From assembly GCA_964057225.1 (NCBI GenBank), contig OZ059895.1, positions 5,642,001 through 5,706,000 of the forward strand: 64,000 bases of DNA, read 5' to 3'. The notes beneath the pieces are model-generated. The model was not told the DNA's origin. It saw nothing but the letters and a program-made list of their open reading frames with translations, and ran no database searches. Below are positions 1 through 10,803 of this stretch, piece by piece. The DNA is from Auanema rhodensis. Taxonomy: Eukaryota > Nematoda > Chromadorea > Rhabditida > Rhabditidae. Both the position numbers and the translations under genes were made by a program. Positions within the stretch are counted from its first letter, which is position 1. Each line of letters starts with the position of its first letter.

Positions 1-99
1 CCTTGACTTCATATGATTTCCAACTTTCATATGCCTCTTTCGTCAAAGTATTCCAGATTTTCTTCATTGTGTACAAATTTCCTTCTTTTATTTTTCTTC

Positions 100-102
<3 letters not shown>

Positions 103-190
<88 letters not shown>
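103..190. repeat. (CT)n microsatellite
   Basis: An uninterrupted CT dinucleotide run of about 88 nt. The Leu/Ser repeat frames on + and the Arg/Glu repeat frame on - that cross it are products of the repeat, not proteins. Confidence 0.95.
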
Positions 191-197
<7 letters not shown>

Positions 198-313
198 CTT
201 CTTATTAATTTCTTTCTTTTGCGGATAGATGTTATGCCGTTTGTGCAGTTGATCCTTACTGCATGGTGTCATTCATAATATTTTATCATCAGGTTTCGTT
301 GTATCGTATCTCC

Positions 314-316
<3 letters not shown>

Positions 317-366
<50 letters not shown>
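317..366. repeat. (CT)n microsatellite
   Basis: A second pure TC/CT run of about 50 nt, some 125 nt after the first and of the same strand polarity. Confidence 0.95.
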
Positions 367-373
<7 letters not shown>

Positions 374-3274
374 CATTTTTTGTCATCTTATTTCATTTCT
401 ACTTATATCTATCTATATATATGTATCTCCAATATTTTATTTAATAACGTTATTCATAAGAAAATATTAAAATGACCAAGCAGTATAATACTAAGCTAAG
501 CTTAGTTATTGCCTCCGGCAGTTACTGCTGTTTTTGTCCTTTTTTGGTCATAATGTGTTGATAATAATGACGACGAACGCTACGAAAATGATGGACAGAT
601 GAAAAGCAAGAGACAACCTTAAATTAAAGTAGAATAAGTTAATATAATGATAATAAATAGAAGCTTGTAGTCATTATATTTATATAATATACTATATAAC
701 ATACTGATAGCGTAGTTAAATTGTCTTAAATCATGTTATTACTAATTTTTTTTAAGTTTTAGTCGGCACTAATTCCAAAAACTCTAATTCGTTTTGAGAA
801 AAAAAAAGAAAATATAAGACAAAACACCTTAACTATGCTATTTATGCAGATTATATATATATTAAAAAATGGCTGTGTAACCCTGTCTCATGCTCTTTCT
901 CTCTACTTAACTTAATCCTCCCCCCCCCTATGCTCCCTTCAAGCAATAAATTCTTCATATTTAGATGAAGTACAAATAGTCATCTCTTATTCAATCTATT
1001 TTCTAGTATAATTATATCTTATACTAATTAATCTTAAGGTAAAATTATTATCAAATTTACTTTTCGTTATTCTTATAACACGTGTTACAACCTTTTCTCT
1101 CTTTTTCTACAAACATTTTTATAAAATTTAAGGTTTTATCTAATATGTATCAGATTTTCGTTGATCTCATATATACATGTTTTCATCTCTTTCTCTCTCT
1201 TTCTCTCTCTCCCTCTCTTCGTTCTGAATTATATTAGCCGTTAAGTTACAATTTCGAAGTTTTAACATTTTCGTACTGAACGGCTGTATTCTTCAACATT
1301 TTCCTCTCTTCACAATCTTTAACTCTCTTCTCTTTCCTTCTTTCATCTTGTAACTTCCTTTAGACTCTATCGTCTTGTATACAACTTATCTAGCTCTTCT
1401 CTCTCTCAATCTCTTCATTTGTTTCTCTCTTTCTCTCTTACTATTCCCATTATCTATCACTCTTTTTCCTATTCAGTTAACTTCTTCTTCATCCTACTTC
1501 CTTCTTCACCAATTCGTCTTTATACCAATCTACATCATCTAGTAAATCATTTACCAATATCTGATGACGTCCATAGATCTCATACGGATCACGTGAAAAT
1601 GTGAGAATCGTTCACAAAATCCCCATTCTTCAGAATATTCTTCCTGTGCCATTATTCGTTTTCTCAACCTACCCCTCTCTCTCTCTATCTCTCTCTCTCT
1701 GTCATCAGCTTACATTCCCATACAATTTTCTAAACATTACCTTCCTAATCACTGAAACTAGAGATCTCTTTTTGAACGTTTTGTGTTGCTTTATTCACTA
1801 TTCTCATCAATCTGCAAAATATTTTTCAATGAAACTTCTTCTTGTTTCTGATTTTCGTTCGTCGTTTTCGTGTGCATCATATAACTTTGATCTTTCAAAG
1901 CATCTTGTCTGACGATATGTCTTTAAGATCATACACGAACTTTATTCGTAAAAGGCTAATCCTTCAAGCATTTTTTCATTCAAATCATATCCATTAATCT
2001 ATTCACATTACTTTAAATTATTATTATATATAATAATATGTATAAATCATCTCATTTAAATCTATAAATTAGATCAAATAAGCTTTTTAAATTATTTTTC
2101 AAATCTTATTATTCAATCATATAATATTTTTTTTATTTTTAACTACAGTTTTATATAGTTAATACATTAAGTAACTATAATTTCAAAAGAACTTTATCTT
2201 ATATTTCTTCATTAGTTATTCCTTTTTTTTGTATCTTCTTTACTGATAAAATTGAAATTTTCATTAGCTATTCTTATAATTATTTGAAGTTTTAATCTTG
2301 GAATGATGTCATAACCAATATTGTTTTCTGCAGTTCGTTCTTTGAGAGAAAGTATGATGTTACTTTCTCAAGGAACTAACTGCAAAGTTTCATCCTGTAC
2401 ATGTTTTCATTTATTACCCTCCTACTACCTACTTTTCTCTCTCCATCTCTCTCTCTCTGTCTCTCTCTCTCTCTCTCTTTTACTCTCTGTTTTTTTGGTT
2501 TCACCTATTCAAGATATCACTACAAGCTTTTTGCATCTTATTTTAATGACGACCACCCATTATATAGCTAAAAGCAATTATGTATATCCATTATCTTATT
2601 AACTTCTCTATCTTCTATTTCTAGTACAAAAATATTTCTTCTTTCACTTATTACTCTTTTAATTTTACATTCTTCTACTAACTCATGATGTTTAGTTTCT
2701 CATTCCATGTTATTCCTTTCTTCTTTAGTATATCACTAAAGTAGTTCTTTAAAGTATTTTTAAAGTTTTATTATTTTCTTCTTAACAATCTCACCGTAAT
2801 CTTCTTCACAATTCAAAGTTTTTGTCTTTTATGCTGTTAATATATATATACGTTTTTTACAAATACGAAAAACTAAATATAGAGAGAGAATGAGAGATTG
2901 AGACATAAAGAGAGAGAGAATGAGAGATTGAGACATAAAGAGAGAGAGAGAGAGAGGAAGAAAACTTTTGTTTCCTATAAATATCTTAATCTCACTGTAC
3001 TTTTCACTGTTTCTAAAAAAGCTCAATGGATGGTTTAAAGTGATACAGTAGTTGCAGAACACACGATCTGATGACCTTTTTGCAATAGAGTTCTTTCATA
3101 TTTTAACATTTAATCATATATTTAATCGTTTTTCTTATTATATATAGATGGATCGTTTACTATTTTCATTTCGTTCGTTGATTATCTCACACTAAAGGAT
3201 TGTAGAACGCTTCTCATTAACATTTTTCTCAGGAAATACAAACCAAAAAACTTTTTTACTTTGCAGGTATAATC

Positions 3275-3908
3275 ATGCAGACGTCTGCGTACTGGCAACT
3301 TATGCTACTAGGTTAATAATTTTCGTTTTAAGATTCTTTCTTTTTTTACCTTCAACTATAATTGTTCTATTTTACAGGTGTTTTCTTCGTTTTGTTGGGA
3401 AATGTATTTTCCTTAACAGAAGAGGATCAGTTGATGGGGTGGAACAAGGCACATGGCTTATGGGGCAAACGAGCTGGACAGGTGAGTATAATACCTTTAT
3501 TAATTATATATTAATTATATAAATTATCAGGACTTTTTCAACAAACAAGAAAAACGACCTGAAAACTGGTCTAAGCTGAATACCCTATGGGGAAAACGGT
3601 AAGCTCAGCTTAAGCTTTTTCTTCAATGTTTTCAACAAAAATATTCATTTCAGATCATCTCTACCAACTCGAAAGCAATTTGAATATGCAGTTTCATCCG
3701 GTAATCGGTAAGAGTTATTCACTTTCTCTATGATATATCATAACACACTTCTTTCTTTTGTTTATTTTTATTATTATTTGTAAACAATTATTATTTTTTT
3801 ATTAAATTCAAATTTCTTGACTGACAAAATAAAATTTTATTTGAAATAATGACAATTATTCATTTGAGGCCGGACTTATGGCAGATGAACAGCTTATGGG
3901 GACGTTAG
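3275..3908 (+). CDS. nlp-38: Myoinhibitory-type (W-X6-W amide) neuropeptide precursor, NLP-38-like
   Basis: Secreted precursor of amidated neuropeptides of the MIP/allatostatin-B type. Five exons: 3275-3311, 3378-3481, 3531-3598, 3654-3707, 3869-3908. It begins with a hydrophobic signal peptide (about residues 1-25). Peptide 1 ends GWNKAHGLWGKR, essentially the core of C. elegans NLP-38; peptide 2 is PENWSKLNTLWGKR; both have W-X6-W, a Gly amide donor and a dibasic cleavage site. Peptide 3, PDLWQMNSLWGR, is followed at once by the stop codon, so it ends on Gly-Arg, and its tryptophans are five rather than six residues apart. The last acceptor (CATTTGAG) lacks a pyrimidine tract, but the phase fits only there. 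The start is the only Met giving a signal peptide. Identity is firm; processing at Asn-Arg before peptide 3 is inferred. Confidence 0.9.
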
Positions 3909-5139
3909 CTGTAAGAACATCGGAATACACAAAAGCCATAACAGAATTATCGTCATCGTCGATTCAAAAATGTGATTTGGATGTCGATTTTAAGCAAAAA
4001 AAGTTCATGACGAACTGCTCTATCGTAATCTTTACCTATCCATTTATATTTCTTTTCATATTTTTCCCTCTCTCTCTTCTTCTCTCTCTCTGTTAGTTCT
4101 AGACAGAGAAAAATAGACAGAAAGAGAAAGAAAATGAAATAGAAAGATAACAAAATGCAATTTTTTATCTTTGCTTTATGATCATTTAGTATTAATCTGT
4201 TATTTTTCTTTTTTTTAACATAATATTTTTTATTCTTTAACTTTCTTATATAATCTTTTCATTTTTGAAAAGATATTACTTCATCTTTATTTTAATTTTC
4301 TTCAACTATTGTTCTTTAACATTATGATCTCCCTCTCTCTCTCTATCACTCTCTATCTTTCTCTATCTTTAGCTCTCTCTCTCTCTCGATATATATTCCT
4401 CTTTCTACTTTTAAATCTTTTAACCTCTTTGCTTAATTCCTTCCTGTCTTATTAGCACTTATTATTATTCATTGCTTTTATACTCTCTCATTAATTAATA
4501 ATTATTATGTTTGTATTCAAATATTATTATTTTAATAAGAAAACAAAACATTAATCAAGTTAAAACTTGAACAAACCTAAAAAATACAGTTCAATTTCAA
4601 TATTCAGCATATTCTTCTATCTTTTCTATCATTAAGATTAGTTTTCTTTCATTTTCATTTGATTAAAAAAAAGAATAAAATTTCTTTTTTTTTTTTTAAA
4701 CTTATTTATATTCTTATATGTTCTAGTTTTCTATATTTTTTTATTGTAACTGCTAACATCATAGTAAGTTGATGTTCTATTGCAAGAACATTCAGAAACT
4801 AATTTAACAGCCACCTCTGCAGTAGGTGGTATGGTGGTAAGCGCTAGCAAGCCCTTTCATCCACTTCGTAAATAACTCCTTTTTCAGCAAAAAATGACTA
4901 AATTTTGAGAGTTTACCCATGATTTTACGTGTTTTTCAATTTTTTGGTGAGTTTAGAAAATAAATTTCTGATAGTAGAAACCACCCCACCAATAATCACA
5001 AATTTCTACACACGACCTATAAATTGGGAGAATTAACAGAATTCAAATAAAAAAATTTTATTAAATGATTATCTTCCTCATTGAGCTAACAAACATTGAC
5101 CTCTCGTAAAACAACTAAAAATTCGTCCCTCTCGAGGCT
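3909..5139. other. Intergenic, low complexity
   Basis: AT-rich with short CT runs near 4065-4092, 4330-4390. A short open stretch at about 4790-4851 (ending SASKPFHPLRK then stop) could belong to the mobile-element relic that follows, but I cannot identify it. Nothing else is recognised. Confidence 0.4.
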
Positions 5140-5408
5140 TTATCATGCGAGATGGTCTTCCGGTAAAAAAGATAAAAGATAAAGAAGTGAGAATTGTAAA
5201 TCTTGACTCTACTTCAGGAAGTGATACACATTGGGTTTGTTATTCCAAAAATTAATGTAAAGTTTATTACTTTGACTTTTTTGGATTGGACCAACCAATA
5301 GAAATTATAAATAACCTAAAAGAAAGAAAAGATAAAAAACAAATTGAATGTTCAACATTTCAAATACAAGAATTCAATACAAATCATTGTGGCTATTCTT
5401 GTTATTAA
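5140..5408 (+). pseudogene. Adenain-like (Maverick PRO) cysteine protease remnant
   Basis: One reading frame holds the landmarks of the adenovirus/Maverick maturation protease: a THWVCY segment with the catalytic His (5229-5231), then YYFDFFG with the acidic partner, then FQIQ with the oxyanion Gln, and NHCGYSC with the nucleophile Cys. These occur in the family's order and approximate spacing. The frame is broken by a TAA at 5253-5255, just after the His block, and ends at TAA 5406-5408. In living elements this protease processes capsid proteins. Assignment rests on motif order; it is clearly non-functional as written. Confidence 0.6.
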
Positions 5409-5454
5409 AGTTATTAAATAATATTCAAATTTTCAGAAAGCCGTATTATCACTT

Positions 5455-5694
5455 TCAAAGAAAGTAAAAGAATGCTTGAGAACGCTTTTGTTTGATAAAC
5501 TTTTTTAGAATCATGCGCATTATTAATGCTATTTGTCTCTTCTCTTCATCATCAAAAGCTGATTTATCCTTATTATCAAACACAATTTTCTCTATTTTTT
5601 GGATGAATAAATGATGTTTGACACTTCTAATACAATATTGTTTTCTCTTTACAACAGTTTTATTAAACAGACTATCATCAGATTCATGTTTCAT
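5455..5694 (-). other. Unidentified lysine-rich open frame inside the relic
   Basis: A 79-codon minus-strand frame between two Maverick-like pieces; basic and lacking known motifs. It may be chance or a piece of the element. The overlapping plus-strand frame of 5611-5847 is hydrophobic AT-driven sequence and equally unsupported. Confidence 0.2.
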
Positions 5695-5857
5695 AATGAA
5701 ATTTCTAAGTTCTGCCGCTTTCGTTGCATTTATAAGTTAATATTCTATATATTTTTCTTATTCCTTTTGATAGTATTTCGAGAATCTTACCAACTCTCTT
5801 ACGTAGAGCATCTTTCGATCAGATGTTTCATCTTATTAGTTCAATGAATTACTTTTT

Positions 5858-6560
5858 CCAACCGGACTCAAGTTCCAAGAGCATAGAAACCTGGAAAACG
5901 TAGAAGATGATCGAATTGAGATCTTCAAACCAATATTAGAATCAAATAAGAAGCTACAAGAGAAATTAATTGATGAAAAGAACGAAATAGTTCAAACTTT
6001 AAACTCTTTCAAAATTGGAGATGCTCGGGCTCAAAGAGCTGTCAAAAATAATGAGAAGATTATGAGAACCACTCAATCTTCATCAAACCAAAGTAATTCT
6101 CAGATTAAAGTCTCTAATTTGATTGCTACTTACCTACAAGATCCTAGAGACAGAAGTACTACTGGATATTCAATAAGATACAATGATATCACCAAAGAAT
6201 CTGAAAGTAACTACAGTGGTGGATATTCTATTGAAATTTAAAAAAAATCGAAATTGATGATAATACTTTAACAATCAATAATGAAATGTATGATGCTACA
6301 CCTGAATTTATGGAATTACTCACAAAAAAATCTCTTGATCTAAATAAAATAAAACAAACAAGATATTTAAAAATATGTTAAGAAATTAAGTTAAGGAAGT
6401 TCAATAAATGTTTTACTTTCAAATATTAATTCTCTTATTGAATCACTAGAGTTGAGTATTGGTTCATATCAAGCAGGAAATAAAGCAGAATTCAATAAAA
6501 TTCATGTTATTTTAGATGAAATACTCCGTCAGAAAAAAATAAAAAAGAAAGATCTACCTT
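5858..6560 (+). pseudogene. Maverick-associated ORF of unknown function, frameshifted
   Basis: The first part (5858-6241) is an open coiled-coil-like frame (EIFKPILESNKKLQEKL). It ends at TAA 6239-6241 beside an A-run, and a second frame starts immediately with the motif ATPEFMELLTKK, equivalent to the G-T-P-x-L-W-E-L-L-T-K-K signature of a protein family found with Maverick elements of invertebrates. Further on (about 6450-6550) comes SIGSYQAGNKAEFNKI followed by DEILRQKKI, the glycine-bearing tail usual at the end of that family. Two frame changes separate the pieces. The link between the signature and Mavericks is family knowledge recalled without a search. Confidence 0.5.
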
Positions 6561-6629
6561 GTATTTACCTTAATATCCGATTATAATCTCTTTAAAGGAA
6601 TATAAGTCTTATTCTTTAACAGAATATTT

Positions 6630-7007
6630 TCATTTACTATCAAGAAGATTAAGTTTATTCGACTGTGTAATATGTTTGGATATTTCGTTTAGTTCTTTGA
6701 ATAACCTTGGAGGAGATGTAAGAGCTTCTTGTTGGTTCTTAGTTTCAAACATCTTAATTGGAATAACTTTTTTTCGATCCGGTGGTATCTCTTTTGAAGC
6801 CGCTGAAAGTGGTATTTGACAAACATACCTTCCAGATCAATTTTTTGGTATAACAACCTCGAAGGTTTTTGAATAATATGGAATGTTGTGAAGTTGTAAA
6901 TACTTTCTAATAGTTTTAGGATTGATTCCTATTTCTTTTTGAAAAGATGATATACTATTCTTTGTGAAATCATAGTTTTTGAGCTTTATACTTAGTTGAT
7001 ACCTCAT
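6630..7007 (-). pseudogene. Unidentified protein remnant in mobile element
   Basis: From an ATG at 7007 this minus-strand frame is coding-like (segments FQKEIGINPKTIRKYLQ and YSKTFEVVIPKN) with one internal TGA and a terminal TGA at 6630-6632. It lies opposite to the other element pieces, and opposing gene orientation is normal in Mavericks. I do not recognise the family. Confidence 0.35.
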
Positions 7008-7080
7008 CTAATACCTATTACCTTATGCTTAATACCTTACCTATTACTTTGCAAAAATATTGAGTTTTAACACTATAAAT

Positions 7081-7433
7081 GGAGAAATCAATGCAGAGAT
7101 TCTTACCACAATTGGATGAACTAGATGGTTTAGATCAAATTATACCTGAAATACAAGATATGATATCATCAAGTTCATATTTATTAGATCAAATCATCGC
7201 TGGCATATAAATCAGACATATTAGACCCCCAAATGAAACCATTTGCCAAGCAAGTTTTTGTTAATTTTCAAAAATCTTATGTGACAAATCAAGTATACAA
7301 ATATAAAAGTTTCAAAAATCAATAAATAATAGAACAATTATTAGAACGAGAAAAACAATATAAATCTATAGTTCAAAGTCAATCTAAGAAACATAATGAC
7401 AATTCAGGATTAGATGAAATGAACAAAATGTGA
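7081..7433 (+). pseudogene. Unidentified fragments at end of mobile element
   Basis: A 42-codon frame opening at 7081 (MEKSMQRFLPQLDELDGLDQ) closes at about 7209; two further short frames rich in Lys/Gln follow to 7433. They look like pieces of one protein broken by stops. Function unknown. Confidence 0.25.
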
Positions 7434-7746
7434 TAAAGTCAGACGAGGGGAGTAAACTCTTTAGATATACTTCTGAAAAGATTAAAAATTTTAAAACATT
7501 TTGAATGTTGAAAAACGATAATGAATTTAGAAAAAATTTGAAACAATCAAAAAATCATGTTTAAAAATATTTTTTGAGTCTCCAAAATTTTCATAAAATG
7601 CTCTTCATTCTTGATTTCAGAAGTTTCTCCAAAACTTAAATTATAATTTTTTGATAGAATGTTAGGAATATTTGAAATTTTATTCCACGATATTAAATAA
7701 TTATAATCATTATTTTATAAAATAACTCTTTAAAAAACAAAAGTTA

Positions 7747-7819
7747 CGACCACGGCAGGATTCGAACCTACAATCTTCTGCTCCGTAGGCAGACGCGTTA
7801 TCCATTGCGCCACGCGGCC
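7747..7819 (-). tRNA. tRNA-Arg (ACG)
   Basis: On the minus strand the 73 nt fold as a standard cloverleaf: acceptor stem GGCCGCG with CGTGGTC plus discriminator G, D-arm GCGCAATGGATAACGC, anticodon arm TCTGC-CTACGGA-GCAGA with anticodon ACG, and T-arm with GGTTCGAATCC. Nearly identical to the arginine tRNA of other nematodes. No intron; the CCA is not encoded. Internal A and B box promoters are part of the D- and T-arms. It sits just outside the mobile-element relic. Confidence 0.95.
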
Positions 7820-8292
7820 ACATTAGAAACATCTTCCTAGTCTCTTAACCTCTAAAACAAATAGAAACAAATTATAGAAAATAAAGTATTAATAAAATAA
7901 ATTATATTATATTAAAGTCAACCAAATTGATTGAAAATATCAAAAAATGATGGTTAAAGTAGAACATAGTACATTTCTCGGAATTAAATAAAATTTTTTT
8001 CATAATTTCGTATCGATTAAATATAACTTTCTCTAATAAATAAATTAAAAGAAGATTTTCAATAAAAATGTGAAAAAATTATTTTCCGAATATTTTTTAT
8101 TTTAAAAAATATTGAAAATAAAATAAAGAAAATATATTGAAAATACTATTATAATTCTTTTATTATAAGTAATAATATTGAGTTTTAAATTATTAAACGA
8201 TTTTAGATATAGTAAGTTCACGTATAAATGAAAAACTTTCACGTAAAATGAATTCTTTTTAACTTGAATTGTAGAGAGATTGGTTGTTCATC

Positions 8293-8852
8293 ATGTTAAG
8301 TCAGGTACGATTACATATCTTTATTTGTATATTATTCAAATTTTATATGTTTATCCCATTTTTCTTTCATTGTTTTAATAAAATTATTGTTGTTTTATTT
8401 TTTTTAGTCTTTAATTTTTTTTCTTGGAAATAAAGTTAATTAAAAATATTTTAGCTTTCAATATTTGTATTGACAATACAGTTGATCTTATTTTCACTCA
8501 CGTTTTGCGTCAAATCAAAAAGTAATTTATTTTTTATTTAATAAATTATTATTGTTATGTTTAATTATATTTTTTTCAGATGGTAAACGATATTTCATTT
8601 TTTGCAAAAAAAAAGACCAAAATGACCCTTCTTCTAACTTAACAACAGAGTCACAGGCACCTGCCGATGTCAATGTTCCTGCCTTAGTAGCCCCACCAGT
8701 TGAAGGAGGTGTAAGTGTTACTGTATCTTTAATTATATAAACTATATATATATAATTAATAATGGTTATATATTTAGGAACATGTGTATGAAGATATTAT
8801 GGTTTTGGATATGTTATCACCACCTCGTGAGAACTCTATGAAACATAAGTAA
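8293..8852 (+). CDS. Small single-pass membrane or secreted protein, unknown
   Basis: A 94-residue protein from four exons (8293-8304, 8455-8521, 8580-8710, 8778-8852), phases 0, 1, 0. After MLSQ comes a strongly hydrophobic segment (LSIFVLTIQLILFSLTFC), a basic cluster (KSKNGKR, later CKKK), a Pro/Ala-rich stretch (PADVNVPALVAPPVEG) and an acidic-aliphatic tail (EHVYEDIMVLDML). The hydrophobic segment could be a signal peptide or an anchor. All four junctions have GT-AG and join in frame, which argues for a real gene although each exon is short. No family recognised; ATG at 8293 is the only one placing the hydrophobic segment at the N terminus. Confidence 0.5.
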
Positions 8853-9016
8853 AACAGAAAATATATTATATAGTATAAACTATATAGTATAACTAACTGT
8901 CAGATACTAATTCACATTTTTGTATTTTTCTATTGCAAGTTATAACATGAAATTGTATGATTTGGATGAAATAAGATTTATTTCTAATCTTAAAATCCAA
9001 GAAAATGACAAGCCGC

Positions 9017-10064
9017 TTAGGCACGTGGTGGGCATGGGCAGTATTCGGCATCGGAACCTGGTTGTCCATTTTCTCCGCGCTGAAAGTATATTATTTGAAA
9101 TTGAGATTGATTAATGATTAATTCATATTATGAAAAAAGTTTTGTTTTTTTTAATTAAAAACTTGTTTTTATTGAAATTATTAATGTTGCAACTTACTGG
9201 TCCGCATTCTCCGTTCTTTCCTGGATGTCCTGGAGTTCCTGGACGTCCTGGGGCTCCCTTGGCTCCTCCTTGTCCGTCGTTTCCTGGGGCTCCTGGCTTT
9301 CCGTCTGGACCAGGCTCTCCACGGCCTCCTGGTGGTCCTGGGCGTCCTGGCTGTCCTGGTCTGTAATCAGTTCCTGGCTCTCCACGTGGTCCTGGTCTTC
9401 CTGGTTGTCCACAGGTTCCTTGACGTCCTTCGTCTCCTTGTGGTCCTGGTGGTCCTTGTGGTCCTGGGTTTCCGAGTGGTCCTGAAAGTCCTGGGCGTCC
9501 GGCTGGTCCGGCTGGTCCAACTGGTCCTGGAGTTCCGCGTGGTCCTGGGCGTCCGGCTGGACATTTGATACATCCTCCTGGGATATCGTGGGTGACTCCA
9601 ACAACAACTCCTGGAGCTCCTGGACGTCCATCGTCTCCGTCTGGTCCTGGCTCTCCTGGCTCTCCACGCTCTCCTGGAGCTCCTGGTGGTCCAGCTGGGC
9701 ATCCTTCGGATCTTGGTCCGCAGTTGCACTGATCAAAAGCACTTCCTGAGCTACGCTTCTTGCGTCCGAAGATTGTACGGAAATCTGGAGTAGATGCAGA
9801 AGCACCGGTTGGGTTAAGGTGCTTAGACATGATCAAAGACCAGGTCTCGGAAGAGATATCCTACAATAAGAAGATTTTCATGTGAAATCAACGGAATTCT
9901 TTGAATAATCAGCGAAAAGCAACACTTACTCTGAAATCGGAGATACGCTTCTCAACATTTTCTTCAAGTCCGCTGAGTCTGTTCAACAATCCTCCGAGAA
10001 CGAAGACAGTACCGGCCACGAAGACCAAAGTAGCGGCCGAAGACACAAGAATAAGCTTGGTCAT
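9017..10064 (-). CDS. Cuticle collagen
   Basis: Structural collagen of the extracellular cuticle, 286 residues in three exons (10064-9930, 9860-9198, 9079-9017). The N-terminal region has the nematode cuticle collagen domain with a membrane/signal-anchor segment ([20 protein letters not shown]), then a furin-type site FGRKKR, a cysteine cluster (CNCGP, EGC), an interrupted Gly-X-Y domain with an inner GGCIKC break, a second long Gly-X-Y block, and the C-terminal [11 protein letters not shown]. The cysteines serve inter-chain disulfides. The gene is far more GC-rich than its surroundings because of Gly/Pro codons, which is why open frames appear on all frames here. A second collagen of exactly the same length lies upstream in tandem. 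The exact orthologue cannot be named. Confidence 0.95.
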
Positions 10065-10117
10065 GCTTAGTGGCTGTTAACACCCTAAACTGATACCTTT
10101 CACCTGTTCAACCAATC

Positions 10118-10126
10118 TTTATATAC
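10118..10126 (-). promoter_or_regulatory. TATA box of the first collagen
   Basis: TATATAAAG read on the minus strand, about 55-60 nt upstream of the collagen ATG (10064), in otherwise mixed sequence. Position and sequence suit a highly expressed collagen promoter. Confidence 0.45.
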
Positions 10127-10733
10127 ATTCACTTTGTCCACGCCTAACACTTAGAAAAAATGTTCAAAAATTCGGTTCCACAGTATGGTTACAGCTTAAC
10201 GATGACTCTACTTCTACCGAATTTACGATTTCTCTGGTTTTTTAGATCTTGGAAGGAAATCTAAAAAAAGCTGAGAACAGGTTCAAATTGACTTGGATAT
10301 TTGGCCAGTAGACAACGAAAAAGTCAAAAAAAAAGCTGCTGAAACGATAAAATTCCTTAAGTGTATAGGTCTTCTATACATTTTCTTTTTATATTTTATA
10401 TCGAGACTTATATAATATAGGTTTCCATCTATATATGTATGTACGTACACATCAAAGATTGAATCAATTTTTTTTAAATTTTGAATTAATTATTATTTGA
10501 ATATATTTGAAAATCGTCTATGAAATAATATATTTTACATATTTTACTTTACAAGTTATTTCATTTTATATATAATATAATAGTTTAAATAATAGTTAAT
10601 TTATGAATTATATATGATGATCACAAATATATTAAATCAGTTTAAAATATTTATTAATTATCTGTAATATTTATATGTTTAGAAATATTAATATTATACT
10701 TGAAATTGTTGTTGTTGTCCATAATATTATTAT
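10127..10733. other. Intergenic between tandem collagens
   Basis: Collagen promoter DNA followed by AT-rich sequence rich in TATAT. A short stem (TTTTTTAGAT pairing with ATCTAAAAAA, about 10240-10271) is present. No gene seen. Confidence 0.4.
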
Positions 10734-10803
10734 TTACTTTGTATAATGAAATATAAATATAATTAAATTAAATAATTTATTTTTATAAAGAAACAAGCTT
10801 AAT

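Larger units (their letters stand above)
1..3274. other. Pyrimidine-rich intergenic DNA
   Basis: No gene is supported here. The stretch is AT-rich and strongly pyrimidine-biased on the + strand, with many short (CT)n runs (for example near 1185-1220, 1675-1700 and 2435-2480) and a GA-rich block at about 2880-2957 containing two copies of a 32-nt unit. Open frames in this interval read through the repeats or have AT-driven composition and no splice structure. The last few hundred bases would carry the promoter and 5' UTR of the neuropeptide gene. Confidence 0.6.
5140..7433. mobile_element. Decayed Maverick/Polinton (adintovirus-type) element
   Basis: A cluster of broken coding segments of the sort carried by self-synthesising Maverick/Polinton elements: an adenain-like cysteine protease (+, 5140-5408), a C-terminal segment with the GTPxLWELL-like motif and glycine-rich tail common in these elements (+, 5858-6560), and unidentified segments on - (6630-7007) and + (7081-7433). 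Each carries in-frame stops or frameshifts. I see no polymerase B, integrase or capsid genes and did not find terminal inverted repeats, so this is a fragment. Boundaries are those of the recognisable pieces only. Confidence 0.6.

Noticed and set aside
3-475. Leu/Ser-rich and Arg/Glu-rich open frames
   Set aside because: They are translations of the (CT)n and (GA)n microsatellites.
9130-9805. Long open frames on several frames and both strands over the first collagen
   Set aside because: The GC-rich Gly-X-Y repeat keeps all frames open; only the spliced minus-strand frame has collagen ends and cysteines.
10240-10271. Short A/T stem between collagens
   Set aside because: Ten A/T pairs in AT-rich DNA are expected by chance and no terminator or RNA context is present.
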